From positions 1 through 5,841 of the forward strand of contig CAAGEF010000027.1 of assembly GCA_900768805.1 (NCBI GenBank): a stretch of DNA of 5,841 nucleotides. Direction: 5' to 3'. Shown one piece after another: positions 5,098-5,841 of the stretch. How positions within the stretch are numbered: the stretch's first letter is position 1; every line of letters starts with the position of its first letter. Source of the stretch: Clostridia bacterium (lineage in GTDB: Bacteria; Bacillota; Clostridia; TANB77; CAG-508). The position numbers and the translations under genes were made by a program. The notes beneath the pieces are model-generated. The model saw only the letters and a program-made list of their open reading frames with translations. It made no database searches and was not told the DNA's origin.

Positions 5098-5841
5098 ATG
5101 AATGAGCTTGAAGTTATAAGTAAGATTAAAAAAGAAAATTTAGATGAAAAAAATTATTTTAATACTTTAATTGAAACAGCTTATGAAGAACAAATGCTTA
5201 CAGACGAGGAGCTAGTAAATTTACAAAGTCAAATTTTACAATTACTAGATGAAAAAGTATATAAATACAATGGTTGTGATAGTAGTTCAATTAGAAAAGA
5301 AATTCTAGAGGATATATTGAATTCAAATCTCTATACAATAAGTATCTATTTAAAAAATTTTATAAATCCTGATGAGGCAGTAAAATTGCTTAAAGAAAAA
5401 GAATTAAAATTAATATATCAAGAAGGAAGAAAAAGGATAGATAAAATGTTAAACATTATTAGGGTAATGTATATTAAAATAAAACAAAATAAATTAAATA
5501 TACCAAATGATATTTATAATGATACTCTTATAGGTGGAATAGGCGGTTTTTTAAAGGTGTATAATCCAGATTTTAAAGCTCAAGATATGAAAATTACAGC
5601 TGATTATCCATTGTATAATAATTTAATTGGGAAATTAGAAGGAGTGGAATTTATAAAAGAATATATAAATTCAATATATTTAGAAAATGTATTTTGTAAA
5701 AAATTTTATGAAGAAAAAATAAAATATTTGCTATATGAGTATTCTTCTGATTATAAAGGATTAATAATTAACATTTTTGAAATAGTATTTTTAGAATCAA
5801 TTGCATGTAAATTAGTCAAAAGAGATATACAAGATTTGAGC
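5098..5841 (+). CDS. DUF6179-like protein, 5' part (runs off the window)
   Basis: The first 248 codons of a larger gene stay open to the last base. It resembles, from memory, the uncharacterised DUF6179 family, whose members are several hundred residues long, so perhaps half is present. The visible part is helical and soluble-looking. It opens with charged helices (ELEVISKIKKENLDEKNYF, 3-21) and TDEELVNLQSQILQLLDEKV (35-54). A Gly-rich motif GGIGGFLKVYNP follows (146-157), then TADYPLYNNLIGKLEGVEFI (167-186), the most conserved-looking block. No Walker motif, HTH or membrane segment is evident, and I assign no enzymatic function. AAGGTGA (5086-5092) overlaps the stop of the upstream gene and is five bases before the ATG, so the two genes form one operon. 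Confidence 0.8.
   Translation, partial: MNELEVISKIKKENLDEKNYFNTLIETAYEEQMLTDEELVNLQSQILQLLDEKVYKYNGCDSSSIRKEILEDILNSNLYTISIYLKNFINPDEAVKLLKEKELKLIYQEGRKRIDKMLNIIRVMYIKIKQNKLNIPNDIYNDTLIGGIGGFLKVYNPDFKAQDMKITADYPLYNNLIGKLEGVEFIKEYINSIYLENVFCKKFYEEKIKYLLYEYSSDYKGLIINIFEIVFLESIACKLVKRDIQDLS

Noticed and set aside
1..5841. CRISPR array, tRNA or rRNA genes
   Set aside because: No regularly spaced repeats and no GC-rich cloverleaf or rRNA-like stretch on either strand.

Overview
The window is very AT-rich, with A/T-dominated codons, purine-rich GGAGG-type ribosome binding sites and intrinsic terminators. This points to a low-GC Gram-positive bacterium, most likely of the class Clostridia. No gene identifies the species. 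No tRNA, rRNA or CRISPR array is visible.

Left edge (1-96): a hairpin terminator followed by a sequence that resembles the outer end of an IS3-family (IS150 group) insertion sequence. The body of that element would lie outside the window to the left. Beyond the end sits what looks like the 3' half of an older terminator.

Region 97-2995: a compact four-gene operon on the + strand. It has a strong SigA-type promoter (TTGACA, 17 bp, TATACT) bracketed by two matching dyads. The genes encode an SdpR-like ArsR-family autorepressor, an SdpI-like membrane protein (DUF1648 plus SdpI regions), an ABC transporter ATPase and an ABC-2 permease. By analogy with Bacillus subtilis sdpRI, the repressor probably shuts off its own operon until the membrane protein senses a membrane-active toxin. 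The ABC pair would add export or self-protection. No toxin gene is visible. Directly after the permease stop lies a short open stretch that resembles the C-terminus of a ferritin-like protein, then a bidirectional terminator.

Region 3019-3840: a gene on the - strand, converging on the operon. It encodes an N-terminal zinc ribbon, a single transmembrane helix and an extremely acidic, Ser/Tyr/Trp-rich tail. Its function is unknown.

Region 3841-4544: a 250-bp AT-rich divergent intergenic stretch with a good promoter, a small very acidic protein that I do not recognise (118 aa, higher GC than its neighbours), and two tandem hairpin terminators.

Region 4545-5841: a two-gene unit running off the right edge. 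A 149-aa protein and a large protein (first 248 residues present) look, from memory, like the DUF6323 and DUF6179 families, which occur side by side in Clostridia and have no known function. This pair and the toxin-less SdpRI-ABC operon are the most interesting contents.
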